From NCBI GenBank assembly GCA_949126835.1, contig OX421501.1, positions 5,402,499 through 5,466,498 on the forward strand: a stretch of 64,000 nt of DNA, given 5' to 3'. Position 1 is the first letter of the stretch, and the number at the start of each line of letters is the position of its first letter. This stretch comes from Anisus vortex. Taxonomy: Eukaryota; Mollusca; Gastropoda; Planorbidae. Shown here piece after piece: positions 12,446-22,666 of the stretch. The notes under the pieces were generated by a model. It saw only the letters and a program-made list of their open reading frames with translations. It made no database searches and had not been told where the DNA came from. The translations under genes and the position numbers were made by a program.

Positions 12446-13055
12446 CAATTAAGACATAGTTAAGACATAAAAAGGCGTCCATAAAAATAAGTCACTAGCC
12501 AAACAACATTTTAAAAAACAAAATATACCGGTACTTTAAATAAATATTAACTAACTTTACTTCCAGGACATATTATTGAATATATCTTATCCCCTCCCCC
12601 ACCCCCTACATTTATTTTTCCACTATGGAGACGCCTTTGAAATATTGCCAATAACAACGCCAATGATAAACAAGGCACAACCCAAAACTGGCTCAAACAT
12701 TCTCACATCGCCACTTGTTTGTAACGTCAAAACCAAACAGAGGCTAAGTTAAACAGCTCAGGTTCTGGTGCAGTTTTTGTGTGTTATTTATTTAAGGTTT
12801 TTATCAGACATTCAAATAACTGGCGGGCTTAGTAGACTGCACTTAAATCCATCGACCATTACTAGTGAACCATGCCTTCTCAAAGCTTTTTTTTTCTTGC
12901 CATTATAATATTCCACACCAAACGTTTCACACCCTTCTAAAAAATATTTTTTTTTTGTCTGGCAAAATAAATAAAAATAGAGTAGTTAAAAGGCAAAGGA
13001 ATGGAAATAAACCTTTATGTAAAGCTTTTTTTCATCGAGTCATAACGCCTTTATT
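12446..13055. other. Gene-free AT-rich stretch
   Basis: No coding region, repeat family or RNA gene is recognisable. It contains pyrimidine runs (CCCCTCCCCCACCCCC near 12591) and homopolymer T tracts. Confidence 0.5.
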
Positions 13056-13059
13056 ATGT

Positions 13060-13235
13060 TGCCTAGGTAACGGGCATGATGGTCTATTTGCATCGCTCTT
13101 GGTTGTCATACCGAAGAACATGTGTTCGATTCTTGGTGGCGCAGGCCAGGATCTGTTGCCCCGAGTCTTGAAGGGTGTGTCGCTTAGTCGACCCAGCTCA
13201 GATTTGTACATGGCATTAATGTACTAGTGGGGATA
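13060..13235 (+). mobile_element. Degenerate tRNA-derived SINE
   Basis: A B-box-like TGTTCGATTCTTGG lies near 13127. It is followed by a body ending ACCCAGCTCAGAT...GCATTAATGTACTAG, which echoes the GTCTACCCAGCTCCGAT...GGTACC tail of the SINE at 37482-37740. The A box is weak. Confidence 0.45.
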
Positions 13236-13369
13236 AGTAAGGATGCTGGGTATTGCGCTGACGACACAATTTTCTCTTATTTTGAGGCCACAGAGACTTG
13301 TGAACGCTGCTACATATGTACAGTGGATGAACATCAATCAATCAAATTCCTCTAAGTCCTTAGTTACAC

Positions 13370-13545
13370 ATAGGGCCTCGACAATGCTTATCCACTCCTT
13401 TCGGTCTTGTGCCAGTCTCTTCATCACTTGCCACTGCATTCTCGCTTCTTTCAGTTCTTTATCCAGTGTTCTCCTCCAGGTGGTATTTGGCCGGCCTCTC
13501 TTCCTGTTTTCCTGTGAATTCCACTCTAGTGCTTGACTGGCTATG
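13370..13545 (-). pseudogene. 3' end of a non-LTR retrotransposon ORF2, minus strand
   Basis: The minus-strand translation gives the conserved C-terminal block of many animal LINEs: RKRGRPNTTWRRTL, then a basic helix, then LAQDRKEWISIVEALC. Only about 60 codons are present and nothing upstream continues the reverse transcriptase domain, so this is a short relic. The clade is not assigned. Confidence 0.7.
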
Positions 13546-13734
13546 TTGCCCGGATGATGAACATAGACTGACAGAAATACTTACTTAGGCATTTGAGCTC
13601 TAAAATTTGACGTCCATTTGAAAATGGCGGTCCAACTTTTTTTATCTTTATTCGATCGATCGCGCTAAAAAGAAAAATGAAAAAAAGCACGCACTGAGAT
13701 TTTTGTTATGACGTCATCAAATTTTGCGTATTGT

Positions 13735-14170
13735 TAAATTAATTTTGTAGCGGGAAAAGTTTAAGAACGAAATAAAATTTCGTTTCAATTTGCGTCGTAA
13801 TTTGTAGCGCGCAATATTTAAATTGTTTAAATTACCGGAAAATAATAATAATAAGTGAAACAGGATACTTTATCATCGCTTAAGACTATTGTTTATGCAT
13901 GGGGAGATACAGTGTATTTGAAAAATATTTTAGCCAGTTCAGAGAACTGGGCACCATTAGGCTTATAAACTTGGTAACTGGCAATGTGTACATTTTATTC
14001 GTCTTAAATTATCGTTTTAGCGGGCATTGTTTCAATTGCCGGTTTGCGAACGAACTTTGTGAGTGATGGGAACGACATTTCATTCACGTTTAAGCTTATA
14101 GACTTTGTAGCGGGCAATGTTTCAATTGCCGATTTGCGAACGAACTTTGTGAATTGTTAATTTACACATG
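13735..14170 (+). repeat. Hairpin-rich interspersed repeat, copy 2 (partial)
   Basis: Repeated units GTAGCGGGCAATGTTTCAATT with GCC following occur at about 14020-14042 and 14106-14130, with related units at 13747 and 13803. Each unit can fold, because GGCAAT pairs with ATTGCC across a short loop. TTGCGAACGAACTTTGTGA follows two of the units. It is the same family as 11580-12445. Confidence 0.6.
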
Positions 14171-15040
14171 TATAAGCGCACTACTTTCTCTGACCTAACA
14201 AATTTGGTTTTAAAAAAAGTGCGGCTTATACGCGAGATTTTACGGTAATGTAAAAAGATATCAGCTTGCATATAATATTATGATGATTGTCTTTATTAGG
14301 GAGTGTGCTTAATTTTAATATATACAGTACATGAATGCATTCTAATTGCATTTCATTCCTTGTGTTTATATATTTTATGGACTGCAATCAAAACACTTTA
14401 AGCTTAACTAATTTGTCCGTGATTAATTAGCGGTTAGATTTTGTTAAGTTAATGAAGACACATTTTTGTAATTAAAAGTCGGCAACAGTATTGTTATTAA
14501 TACTTTTATTATTATTATTATTTACACTTTATCAAATAGATTGTACACTTTAGAGGGGTTCTTAATTGGCAAATTAAACAAATCTTAAATAATGACAGTG
14601 TAAAGTTAAATGCATGTGAAATTCTATCGAGTTTGCATTTTTTTTTTTTTTTGCATACATGTATAGGCCTACACATATTTTTTTTTGTACTCAAAATGTG
14701 CACAAGAACGACATTTAATTTTATTTTGGCTGCAGGCTTCTGGAGGAAATGAATGGACTTGGAGGAGTGGGGGGGTAGAGGGGGGGGGGGGGGTTCTCTG
14801 TTTGACCCCGTTACTGTATGTAAATATTGAAATTAAGCGGCAGATGTATGTCGCACATTTGGTTTATGTAAACCCGCCCCTCCCACTCCTCACAAACATT
14901 TCAATAAGTTCAATCTATATAATAAAAACCCAAACAAATATGTCAGTCTGTGTATCGGAACGCTTAGCGACTTGGTTTTGGTAGTATTGACAGAACACGT
15001 AATATCAAAGACTATAGGCCTTTAAGAGAACCGCTTGCCA
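14171..15040. other. Gene-free stretch with G-rich tract
   Basis: No coding region is recognised. A long G run lies at about 14770-14792. The TCTGTGTATCGGAACGC stretch near 14944 echoes TGCGTATCGGAATGCC near 10746, so a short dispersed repeat is shared. The class is unknown. Confidence 0.35.
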
Positions 15041-15240
15041 TGGCTCTCACAAGCCTATGTAGCGCCCCAGGGCAAACGTTTCAGCGCCGCCCCCTTGCAT
15101 GCTGTAACTGCTTTATTTAGTGCATAGGTTCTCAACGTTTTTCGTCTCACCGCCCCCTTTTTCAAATGTGTATCTCTCACTGCTCCCCCCCTCCCCAAAT
15201 CCGAAAATGAACTAATGAGTCAAATTTGCCGCATACAATT
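15041..15240. mobile_element. hAT-like terminal sequences (decayed)
   Basis: GCATAGGTTCTCAACGTTTTTC followed by CACCGCCCCC at about 15121-15160, and CCCCAGGGCAAACGTTTCAGCGCC near 15064, resemble ends of non-autonomous hAT elements (the CAGnGGTTCTCAA type). No target duplication or transposase was found. Confidence 0.3.
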
Positions 15241-17515
15241 TGTATAGGCCGACTAGATTTGTATGCAATTTAATCATCCTAAAAAGAGGTGAAATATCTT
15301 TAAAAGAGCTGAAATGAATACATTTGTTAAATTGTTATATACTGCAAAAGTTTTTTAAAATAAAACAATTTTTAAGTGAAGCTTGTTTCTGGTATGTTGC
15401 TGGTAGTTTGTCTACGTTCCAATAAATAGGGTGTGAAAATGCAATAAAAAAATTGTTGCCAAAACAAAAAGACCTAGAGAAATTGATGGATGTCCTTTTG
15501 CAACCAAAAGTCGTGATTATAGCCCACCATTTCTGCATTCAATTTGTATTCTTTATTTGTTATTTATTCAATCAATTCTTCTTTCAGTTGTAAAGGTAGG
15601 GCTGATTTTAATACTTCACCATTAGAAACAAAGGTCTAATAACCAATCAGGAATTTTCATGTTTATAATATTATCTTTAAATCGTCTGCTGAAGTAATCA
15701 TTTATTGTTTCAATGTTGTAACGTTGAAGCACTCTCTATGAATCTTCCAGTAGATTGCCCTTCAAAGTTTGTTAGCTGCGTTAGTCTAGTGTCTAGGTAT
15801 CGTTCAATGAAGTCGCAGAGTCCCTACGTCTCTCTGACAGTTGTTTAATTTATCAGCAACTCTTCCAGTGTGAAGAAATAGCATCAATTCTAATTAGCTT
15901 GTATTTTCAATAACCAAAACAAAATCCGTATAGTAATAAGATGCAGTTTTAATTCATTTCAATTTCGTAACAACGTGTAACATAGAAATATTGGTGACAA
16001 ATTATATAATAGTATATAATGTGTAGAGCAAAGACATAAGGGTCTACACATGAAGAAGAATGGGACTTAACGTATGTCTAGGCAAGTTTTTGGCCGGCAG
16101 CTCAAAAAGTGGGAGGGACTAATTAGAAGCGCGTCACAGATTACCTTTGCCGCTTCCAATGAAAATCATGCATTTTTCGCGGGTGACCATATTTCCAAGA
16201 AATATTATTAATAGTGTGGCGCGAACTATTTCAGCCTAGCCATTGGCTTAAATATAGCAGACGGTGTGTCTAGGTTCTAGCCAGTTCAAACTGGGTTAAC
16301 AGTTGACGATAGTCATTTTAAATAACCTTGGCCTTTGTTTGTTTAAGTCAAAAGGAGAAAATAAACAGAAGTGACTTAATGAATAGTATATCTTAAATAG
16401 AATTACGATGTAGAAGGGACAGATTGGGTTTGAACAATAGTTGTATACATAATAATGTGACAATGTATTGATGTAAGCATGTTTTCGTCAGTTGTTCTTT
16501 ATAAATTCAAGATTTCTGCGTCCAAAGTTGTACTATTGAAGTTTTTACATAAATTTATAAAATTAAAAAAAAAATAAAAAAAAAACAGAAAAAGAAATCT
16601 CTTTGTCTTCTTTTAATTAAGGTCAATTCTCTGAAATCATTTTTTTTATAGATTATTTCATTCAATTAAATAAGATATATCAGTTTTCAATTTTATGAGA
16701 TTTTCTCTCAAATAATAGACTTTGGTATCCAAAAACTTTAGCATCGCAACAAAGATCCATACAATAATATATTTAAACTTTAGATGACCAGCGTAAAGCC
16801 TACCTAAGTGGTAGTAACAAACTATTTGCAATCCTCATTATTCTAAAAAAATCTTCAAAAATCTGTGAGCAATCTATCATTGAATGCGTTGCTTCAGTTT
16901 TGTTATCTGTAGTAATTACGTAAATACATCGCAAGTTGAACACTTCAGAGTTCTCCTCACAATGAAAGAAAGTTGGCAGTCTTTTAATCCAAATATATCA
17001 CCTTGGTGTTTTGCGATAACCAGTAACAAATTTTAAGGACATTCGATCATGTCGTAATTTTCATATCTGGTCAACTTTTGTAGCTTTTTTTGGTAAAAAA
17101 TTACAGAGATTAATAGCAGTTAAAGCAAACTATGCTTTTGTTTTATTTATCCCAGTAATTTGATAAAAATGTAAATATCACTAATTAGAATCGTCAATTC
17201 TTAAATTTAAAACAATGACTTAGGCTTACTTTACTTCCGGCTCATGTTTCCAGACTTTTGAAAAAAATAAGTCCCTATCTTTTTAAACTAAGTTTATATT
17301 TAATTTATATTTTGATAGATTAAGATAAATATGAATGATATCATACCTTATGAATTTCCACACTAAAATTTTGCGCATCCTTTTTTTTCAAGCTTTGGCC
17401 TGGAAAAAACATAAAAAGATAATTCGCTTTGTTTCAGCTACATTGTGTCCATTTCACTCTATTTATTTAGTAAAAACAAACATATCCGAAAAGTGTATTT
17501 ACTTCTGTCTCTTCC
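15241..17515. other. Gene-free AT-rich stretch
   Basis: Nothing recognisable was seen: no long frame, RNA gene or repeat shared with the rest of the window. The block 16080-16330 is somewhat less AT-rich and contains TTGGCCGGC and GTGGCGCGAA, but shows no gene structure. Confidence 0.4.
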
Positions 17516-17559
17516 GGTAGAGACAGCCATGTTGTTATTTTTATTCGATTCGCAAATTG

Positions 17560-17856
17560 GTTGAAGGTATCAGTGAATATTTCAAAGGCTATGATGCTGA
17601 AAATTTGATAGAATGTATTGTTAGTCGCGACAAGTCTGCTGCCCAAGTTTCAGCTCAATTGGACGACGGTGCAAATCGATGCCAAGTATTGCTAACAAGC
17701 AAACAAGCAACCCAGCAACCAACCAAGCAGACAGACAGTACGAGTTAAAAGAAAGGGAGTAAAAAGCATACCAGATATAAAAAATCAATTCTAAAAATAA
17801 TAAGAAGACTTAAACAAAGTTAGTTACCCCCGTGGTTTCCCACGGGCTATTTCTAG
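17560..17856 (+). mobile_element. Helitron-like non-autonomous element, 3' end
   Basis: The 3' end has the Helitron signature. A 7-bp hairpin (CCCGTGG 17829-17835, loop TTTC, CCACGGG 17840-17846) is followed 6 bases later by CTAG (17853-17856), and the next base is T. Upstream is an AAGCAAACAAGCAACCAACC-type repeat tract, common in non-autonomous copies. The 5' TC terminus is not located, so the start is approximate. No Rep/helicase frame is present. Confidence 0.5.
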
Positions 17857-19410
17857 TGCTTATATAAAACACAAACACACAAAGACTTGATACGTTGGAA
17901 GTGTACCAGGAAAAAAAAATATATATGACCCGGGTCTTAACAAGGTTTCAGTAAAATCTTGAAAAAAAATGTCTGCATAGGATGTAATTAAGAAATAAAG
18001 TAGTTCAGATTGCCCATTACTTATTCTCTTTGTCAGCACCAAATTGTTTTCATTTTTTTAAAGGGGAAATAATGCAGATACTAGTTTTTGTGTAATTGTA
18101 AAGGTTTTTACAACAAGAAAAAACAACAGCAAACAATAACAAATGCAAAGAAAAAGTTTTTTAAAGATTTATATAAACAAAAAAAACATAATCTAATTTT
18201 ATTGTTGTTTTATTTTACTTTTTTTTTAATATATGAAATAAACAAAAACTATTTTCGAACTCCAATAATTCTCTAGGTTTGAAAAAGCATAAAAACAAAA
18301 AATCGTGATCAAAAGGGAATAAATAGTTCTTTAATATTGTTTTAAGTACCGGTATGCTGGGAGACGGAATTTATGTAATCAAGTCAAATTTCCATTTATT
18401 TGATGCACTAAAGTAATCTAATCTTATTTTAAAGGTCTGCGCTGTGAACAATGCATGACAGTATTGTGGAGTAATGAAAAACGGTGGTACGGTACATGTT
18501 TGCTTTTTACTGCCAATGATATCGACATTTGAGTCTTGTGGGTCTAGTGTGATCTAGGCCTACTTTATAGCTTGTTTTTTTTCCCTTCAATGGTTTATTA
18601 TGGTGTGTTTGTTTCATAGTAAAAATAAAAGTGCTCACCATTTCGCGTGCATTAGACGTAAATAAATTTTACCAAGAGAATAAAGCAAACCAATTTAATT
18701 ATAGATAGCGTATCAAAATGCTTAAAGTTTTCGGATGAGTGGTTTTAGAGTAACTAAACAAAAAAATACCATAAACGGGTTAAATTGACCCGCCTAGTCG
18801 GGATAGGGATAGGGTTTATATCCGACACTGAAATAGGATGTGTTGTATCATTGTATGGTCGGTCAACAGATTTATGAAACTTTCTAAATTCAAAAAGAAG
18901 CACACAACATTGTTTGAAGAGCCTTAAAGGATGGCCTGGTATTTCAGCAGAAGTATGTAGTAGAAGATTCGAAAATATGTAAGATCCGTGTCAATACGCT
19001 TTTAACGTACAGGTGTTGGCATAGTGCAGGGGTCTCGAACTGTTATTGCTTATTTGCACGAGAACTTGTAAAGTAACTCGAGTAACGCGTGATCAGAAAT
19101 ATTTGTTATTAAGTCAATACATGTAATGTATAAAATGATTTTAATCCGTTTTATTTCTTCAACTAACTTGGGTGTAGACTAATCATTGTGCTAGGTTGAT
19201 GTTTCTGTCAGTTCTGCTTGTCTCTTGGCCGACCAGATTTTTGCACCAAAAAGGATCTCTATAATATTCAGACCACAAGCCCAGAAATAATTTTGCTCAA
19301 CTTCTTATCTTATATATTACAGACGCTCTTTCTATAAAATTATCTAAGTCCGCTACATCCTACTTGTTTAGTGCCGCTCTATCATCCACCAATCATATTC
19401 GTGTTAGTAT
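17857..19410. other. Gene-free AT-rich stretch
   Basis: No gene is recognised. A hAT-like CAGGGGTCTCGAACTG lies near 19027, without a partner end. A dispersed repeat start (TATATTACAGACGCTC) lies near 19312. Confidence 0.4.
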
Positions 19411-19412
19411 AT

Positions 19413-19550
19413 ATATATTTCTAGTGGTTTAAAAGTTGTACACATATAAGTTGATTTACGATATATTTCTAGTGGTTTAAAAATTGTCCACATATGAGTT
19501 GATTTACTATAAATTGCTAGTAGTTTAAAAGTTGTCCACAAAAGTTGATT
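19413..19550. repeat. Minisatellite, three 48-bp units
   Basis: CTAGTGGTTTAAAA..TTG recurs at 19421, 19469 and (as CTAGTAGTTTAAAA) 19517, an exact 48-bp spacing. The third unit is the most diverged. Confidence 0.85.
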
Positions 19551-20159
19551 TGGAATGAGAAGAAAGACTTCAAAAGTCAGCAGCAGACTCAAGGTCTCTG
19601 AGCCCTGTAGCTATGGGATATTTTATCAATGAATGCATCCCTGTTCCCTTCCTCCATACTTGATTTAGCAATGTTTTATTTTTTACCATATGAAGAAATC
19701 ATTTCTGTTCTAATATTTTTCTAATTTTAATTTTGAGGTCTTTCTAACAAAGTATTTACTTGAATGGTAAAACAATTAATAATTTTATTTCCAGCACCTT
19801 ATGTCACAAAAAGTAAAATTCTATACATAAATTAAATTTTTTTTGTCCACAGCATCTTTTTTAGGATGTGTCAGCCACAGGTCGTCGCTGTGCTCAAGGA
19901 TTTATAGAATTGACAACGTACGACGAGTTTAGGCTTTTTAATACGGTTCAGAATGACGTGAAACTTTCCACAAATAGTTTGTGTGTTACTACGGTCAACA
20001 CTGTCAAGTTTTTTTTTGTTTAATGACCGCAGCGGTCAGTTTGGTAAAAAAAAAAAACGGGAATAAAAAAACAACTTTTGATTCACGTTGAAATTGCTAG
20101 TATCAAATGTATATAATTGTCTTCAAGAAATAAAAAAAAGGATGGTGTTGAAATTATTT

Positions 20160-20387
20160 TCAGTATGAAGTCGTCTCGTAAACGACTCAAATAAACTTTG
20201 TAGCGGGAAATTGTTCAATAGCCGGTGTCAAAATTTCATTCACGTTTTAATTTGTGTCGAATACGTCTTATAAATTTTGTAGCGGGTAATATAATATTTC
20301 AAATGTCGAGCAATGTTTTAATTGCCAAGCAATGTTTGATTGCCGGGATCAACTTTTTAAAGTTTTAATTCGTGTCGTAATATACGT
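20160..20387 (+). repeat. Hairpin-rich interspersed repeat, copy 3, left part
   Basis: TTTGTAGCGGGAAATTG, TTCATTCACGTTTTAATT and CAATGTTTTAATTGCC units match the family at 11580-12445. The copy is cut at ATATACGT (20387) by the Element 1 array and resumes at 36440 with ACGTCTTATAAACTTTG. Confidence 0.75.
20384..20387 (+). other. Target site duplication ACGT, left of the Element 1 array
   Basis: ACGT precedes the first LTR and recurs at 36440-36443 after the third LTR. The sequences on either side join into a continuous copy of the hairpin-rich repeat, so a single integration at this point explains the whole array. Confidence 0.8.
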
Positions 20388-21717
20388 TGTTATGAAACGG
20401 AGATTCATAATAATTACCTTTATTAAATTCTAGCATTAATAATTGCGAATCGCGAATCTAACGTTGGGAGAATAAAAGTTACTAAATATCAACACCGGAA
20501 GAGACGCTATTTTAAGAATCTTCTAGAAGCATTTTAATTCGATTTGTAAAGTCTCGTTAATAATCGATAAGAACGATACAACGTCATTTACCTTAAGTAA
20601 TCGTGTTGTTTACAAAATATGCTTAAAACAATTACGATACGCCCAAACTGTTAAACTATAAAAGGAACAACCGCGTTCAATCTATCCCTTTTCGGCCTAT
20701 TGCCTTTTCCAATACAGTTAGGCGTATGACGCTGTCTGTTAATAAGTCACTTCGTGCATGTACTCTGAACTTGCCTTGTTTGTTCAACTACCTCAACCTA
20801 ATAATATAAATTCTAAGGATCAGGTTTGAGATGTGTTTTCTTAAATATTTCAATTTATTATTTGGACAAGGATTCCATACATACACCTATTGAAATGCAT
20901 GTTAAATGGATCTAAGCCATACTCTTGTTTTATATCAATTATGGAACTGTAGCCTATTGTACAAATATGTGAATATCAGAAACTGAAGAACAATTCAGTA
21001 CTTTCAGTATTAAAGTTTAAAAGTATTTACAACTGAATTCTTATCTCAGTCATTTCATTGTAAACCATTTTAGATGTGTGGTCTTAGGAACTATAATTAC
21101 TGATAGTAATCCTATTATATACAAGACAAGTAAAATATACAACCAACTTGAGCTGATATAAATATTTACCAGGAAACAAGATGAATTACACTTATACACT
21201 ATTGTTGCATAACAGATGTCAAAAGGATATACAACCTTCGGCATACTCATACTCTAGACTATAACAACCATAATAACTACAACAACAGTAATTCAACTCA
21301 TACTAAGTTCATGAGATAAACATCAACTACTTACTAATTCTGTCATAAGAAGAACTGTTAATAAATATACTGAACATTGAAACAACAGCACAATTGAGCT
21401 GGAATTCATATTTATTAAGGAGGGCTCGGAGTCAAAATACAAGAATAACATTCTTAATACGGATTAGTATGTCATCTAAAATAAATATAATGGACAATAT
21501 AATGAACTGACTTGATCAGGTATCATAAATAAATTATAACTCGGCTGACATGAAAGTGTTGGATGACCACTAGTGTTTGCTGAAACAACATCTCATAGCT
21601 GATTAGGTAAGCCCATTACTTACTTCGTTGATGGTCAGTGGTGTTGAAAACACGGACAGTAATTACAAGAACGAAATAACTGTTGGTTTCTGTTCGAAGG
21701 AATTGTGTCACGTAATA
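20388..21717 (+). repeat. Element 1 LTR1 (5' outer LTR)
   Basis: It starts TGTTATGAAACGG and ends GTCACGTAATA; the last base is ambiguous by one because an A follows in every copy. Diagnostic bases are T at 20859, C at 21066 and G at 21073, which differ from LTR2 and LTR3. At later diagnostic sites it agrees with LTR2. Confidence 0.88.
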
Positions 21718-22057
21718 AAATGGTTAGCTCGTTCGTGATCTGTATGATGTAACAAAGTGTGAATTCACAATAATACAATAATTCAGGAATATACAAGAAC
21801 TTTTTACAACCGTGTTATACATCTTGATTATAAAAGTTAAATTTATCAGAATTTTGCTTGAAGGTTATGAACAGTATTCAATCTGCATTCAATCTGTATT
21901 GATTCATATCTCACAGATTCATAAATTATTTTTGATGTTAAATTGACTGTGATTAATTCACTTTTATAGTAATTTCAAGGACAATAACTATTGGAAGTTT
22001 ATGGACTAAGTAAGTGGTAATCTTATCATCATTATTATATTAAATAATATTTTTAAT
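21718..22057 (+). promoter_or_regulatory. Element 1 leader with candidate primer-binding site (copy 1)
   Basis: The 340 bases between the LTR and the first Gag codon are non-coding. TGGTTAGCTCGTTCGTG begins 3-4 bases inside the LTR boundary, the expected place and TGG start for a tRNA primer-binding site. The matching tRNA was not identified. Confidence 0.4.
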
Positions 22058-22666
22058 ATGGATACAGAAGGTGCCAGTAATCTTACATTGGATCCAACAA
22101 TTTTTACAATGACTGTTGAACAACTTAGCAGAATGTCTATGTCACAACTAAAAGACATTGCTAAATCCTTGAGTATTAATATCACAGAATTAAGACCATC
22201 AAAAACTAAAATGATTAAAGAGATAACAGAAGGTTTAAAACAAAAAGGTTCAACAATAGAGGAAGTAACTGCTAATAGTGGAAATGACTCGGAAGATGAC
22301 TTGAATTTCTCAGATACCCAGAGAATAATGGGAAATGCCAACCATGAATTTATTTCAGGTACATTAAGTGAAGAACTGAGGTTCAAACTTGAATTGAAGA
22401 AAATGGAAATAGAAATGGAAAGAGAAGATAGAAGATTGAAAATAGAATTGGAAAGAGAAAAGATAGCAAGTCTAGAAAGGATTGAAATAGCTAAGTCTCG
22501 CAACTCAAATCATTCAACTGCAAGCTCCATAACAGATCCTGAGTTGTATAAATTTAAAAAGCATATACCAACTCTAGATGACAACTTTGTGGAAGACTTC
22601 TTTATGATGTTTGAGCAAAATGCTATTGATTATCAATTCCCGGAAGGAAAGAAGGCTATTCTTTAG
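22058..22666 (+). CDS. gag: Element 1 Gag, N-terminal part (copy 1), ends at an in-frame TAG
   Basis: This 202-residue frame begins at ATG 22058. Residues 26-60 have the helix-turn-helix spacing of a SAP-like motif (MSMSQLKDIAKSL..., then PSKTKMIKEI). Residues about 104-150 form a charged, heptad-like coiled coil. The frame then enters a capsid-like segment (FKKHIPTLDD...FFMMFEQNA) and stops at TAG 22664-22666 in the middle of that domain. The next codons in the same frame continue the capsid homology, so the TAG interrupts one Gag rather than ending it. The same stop is present in copy 2 (30028-30030). It could be an inactivating mutation or, less likely, a read-through site. Function: structural particle protein of the retroelement. 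Confidence 0.8.
   Translation: MDTEGASNLTLDPTIFTMTVEQLSRMSMSQLKDIAKSLSINITELRPSKTKMIKEITEGLKQKGSTIEEVTANSGNDSEDDLNFSDTQRIMGNANHEFISGTLSEELRFKLELKKMEIEMEREDRRLKIELEREKIASLERIEIAKSRNSNHSTASSITDPELYKFKKHIPTLDDNFVEDFFMMFEQNAIDYQFPEGKKAIL

Noticed and set aside
21050..21250. Minus-strand frame inside the Element 1 LTR (also 28429-28614 and 35787-35972)
   Set aside because: It is hydrophobic by composition of AT-rich LTR DNA, is broken differently among LTRs, and resembles no protein.
22006..22503. Minus-strand open frame opposite Element 1 Gag (also 29370-29867)
   Set aside because: It is antisense to a clearly coding, lysine- and glutamate-rich frame, which automatically gives a leucine- and serine-rich shadow.
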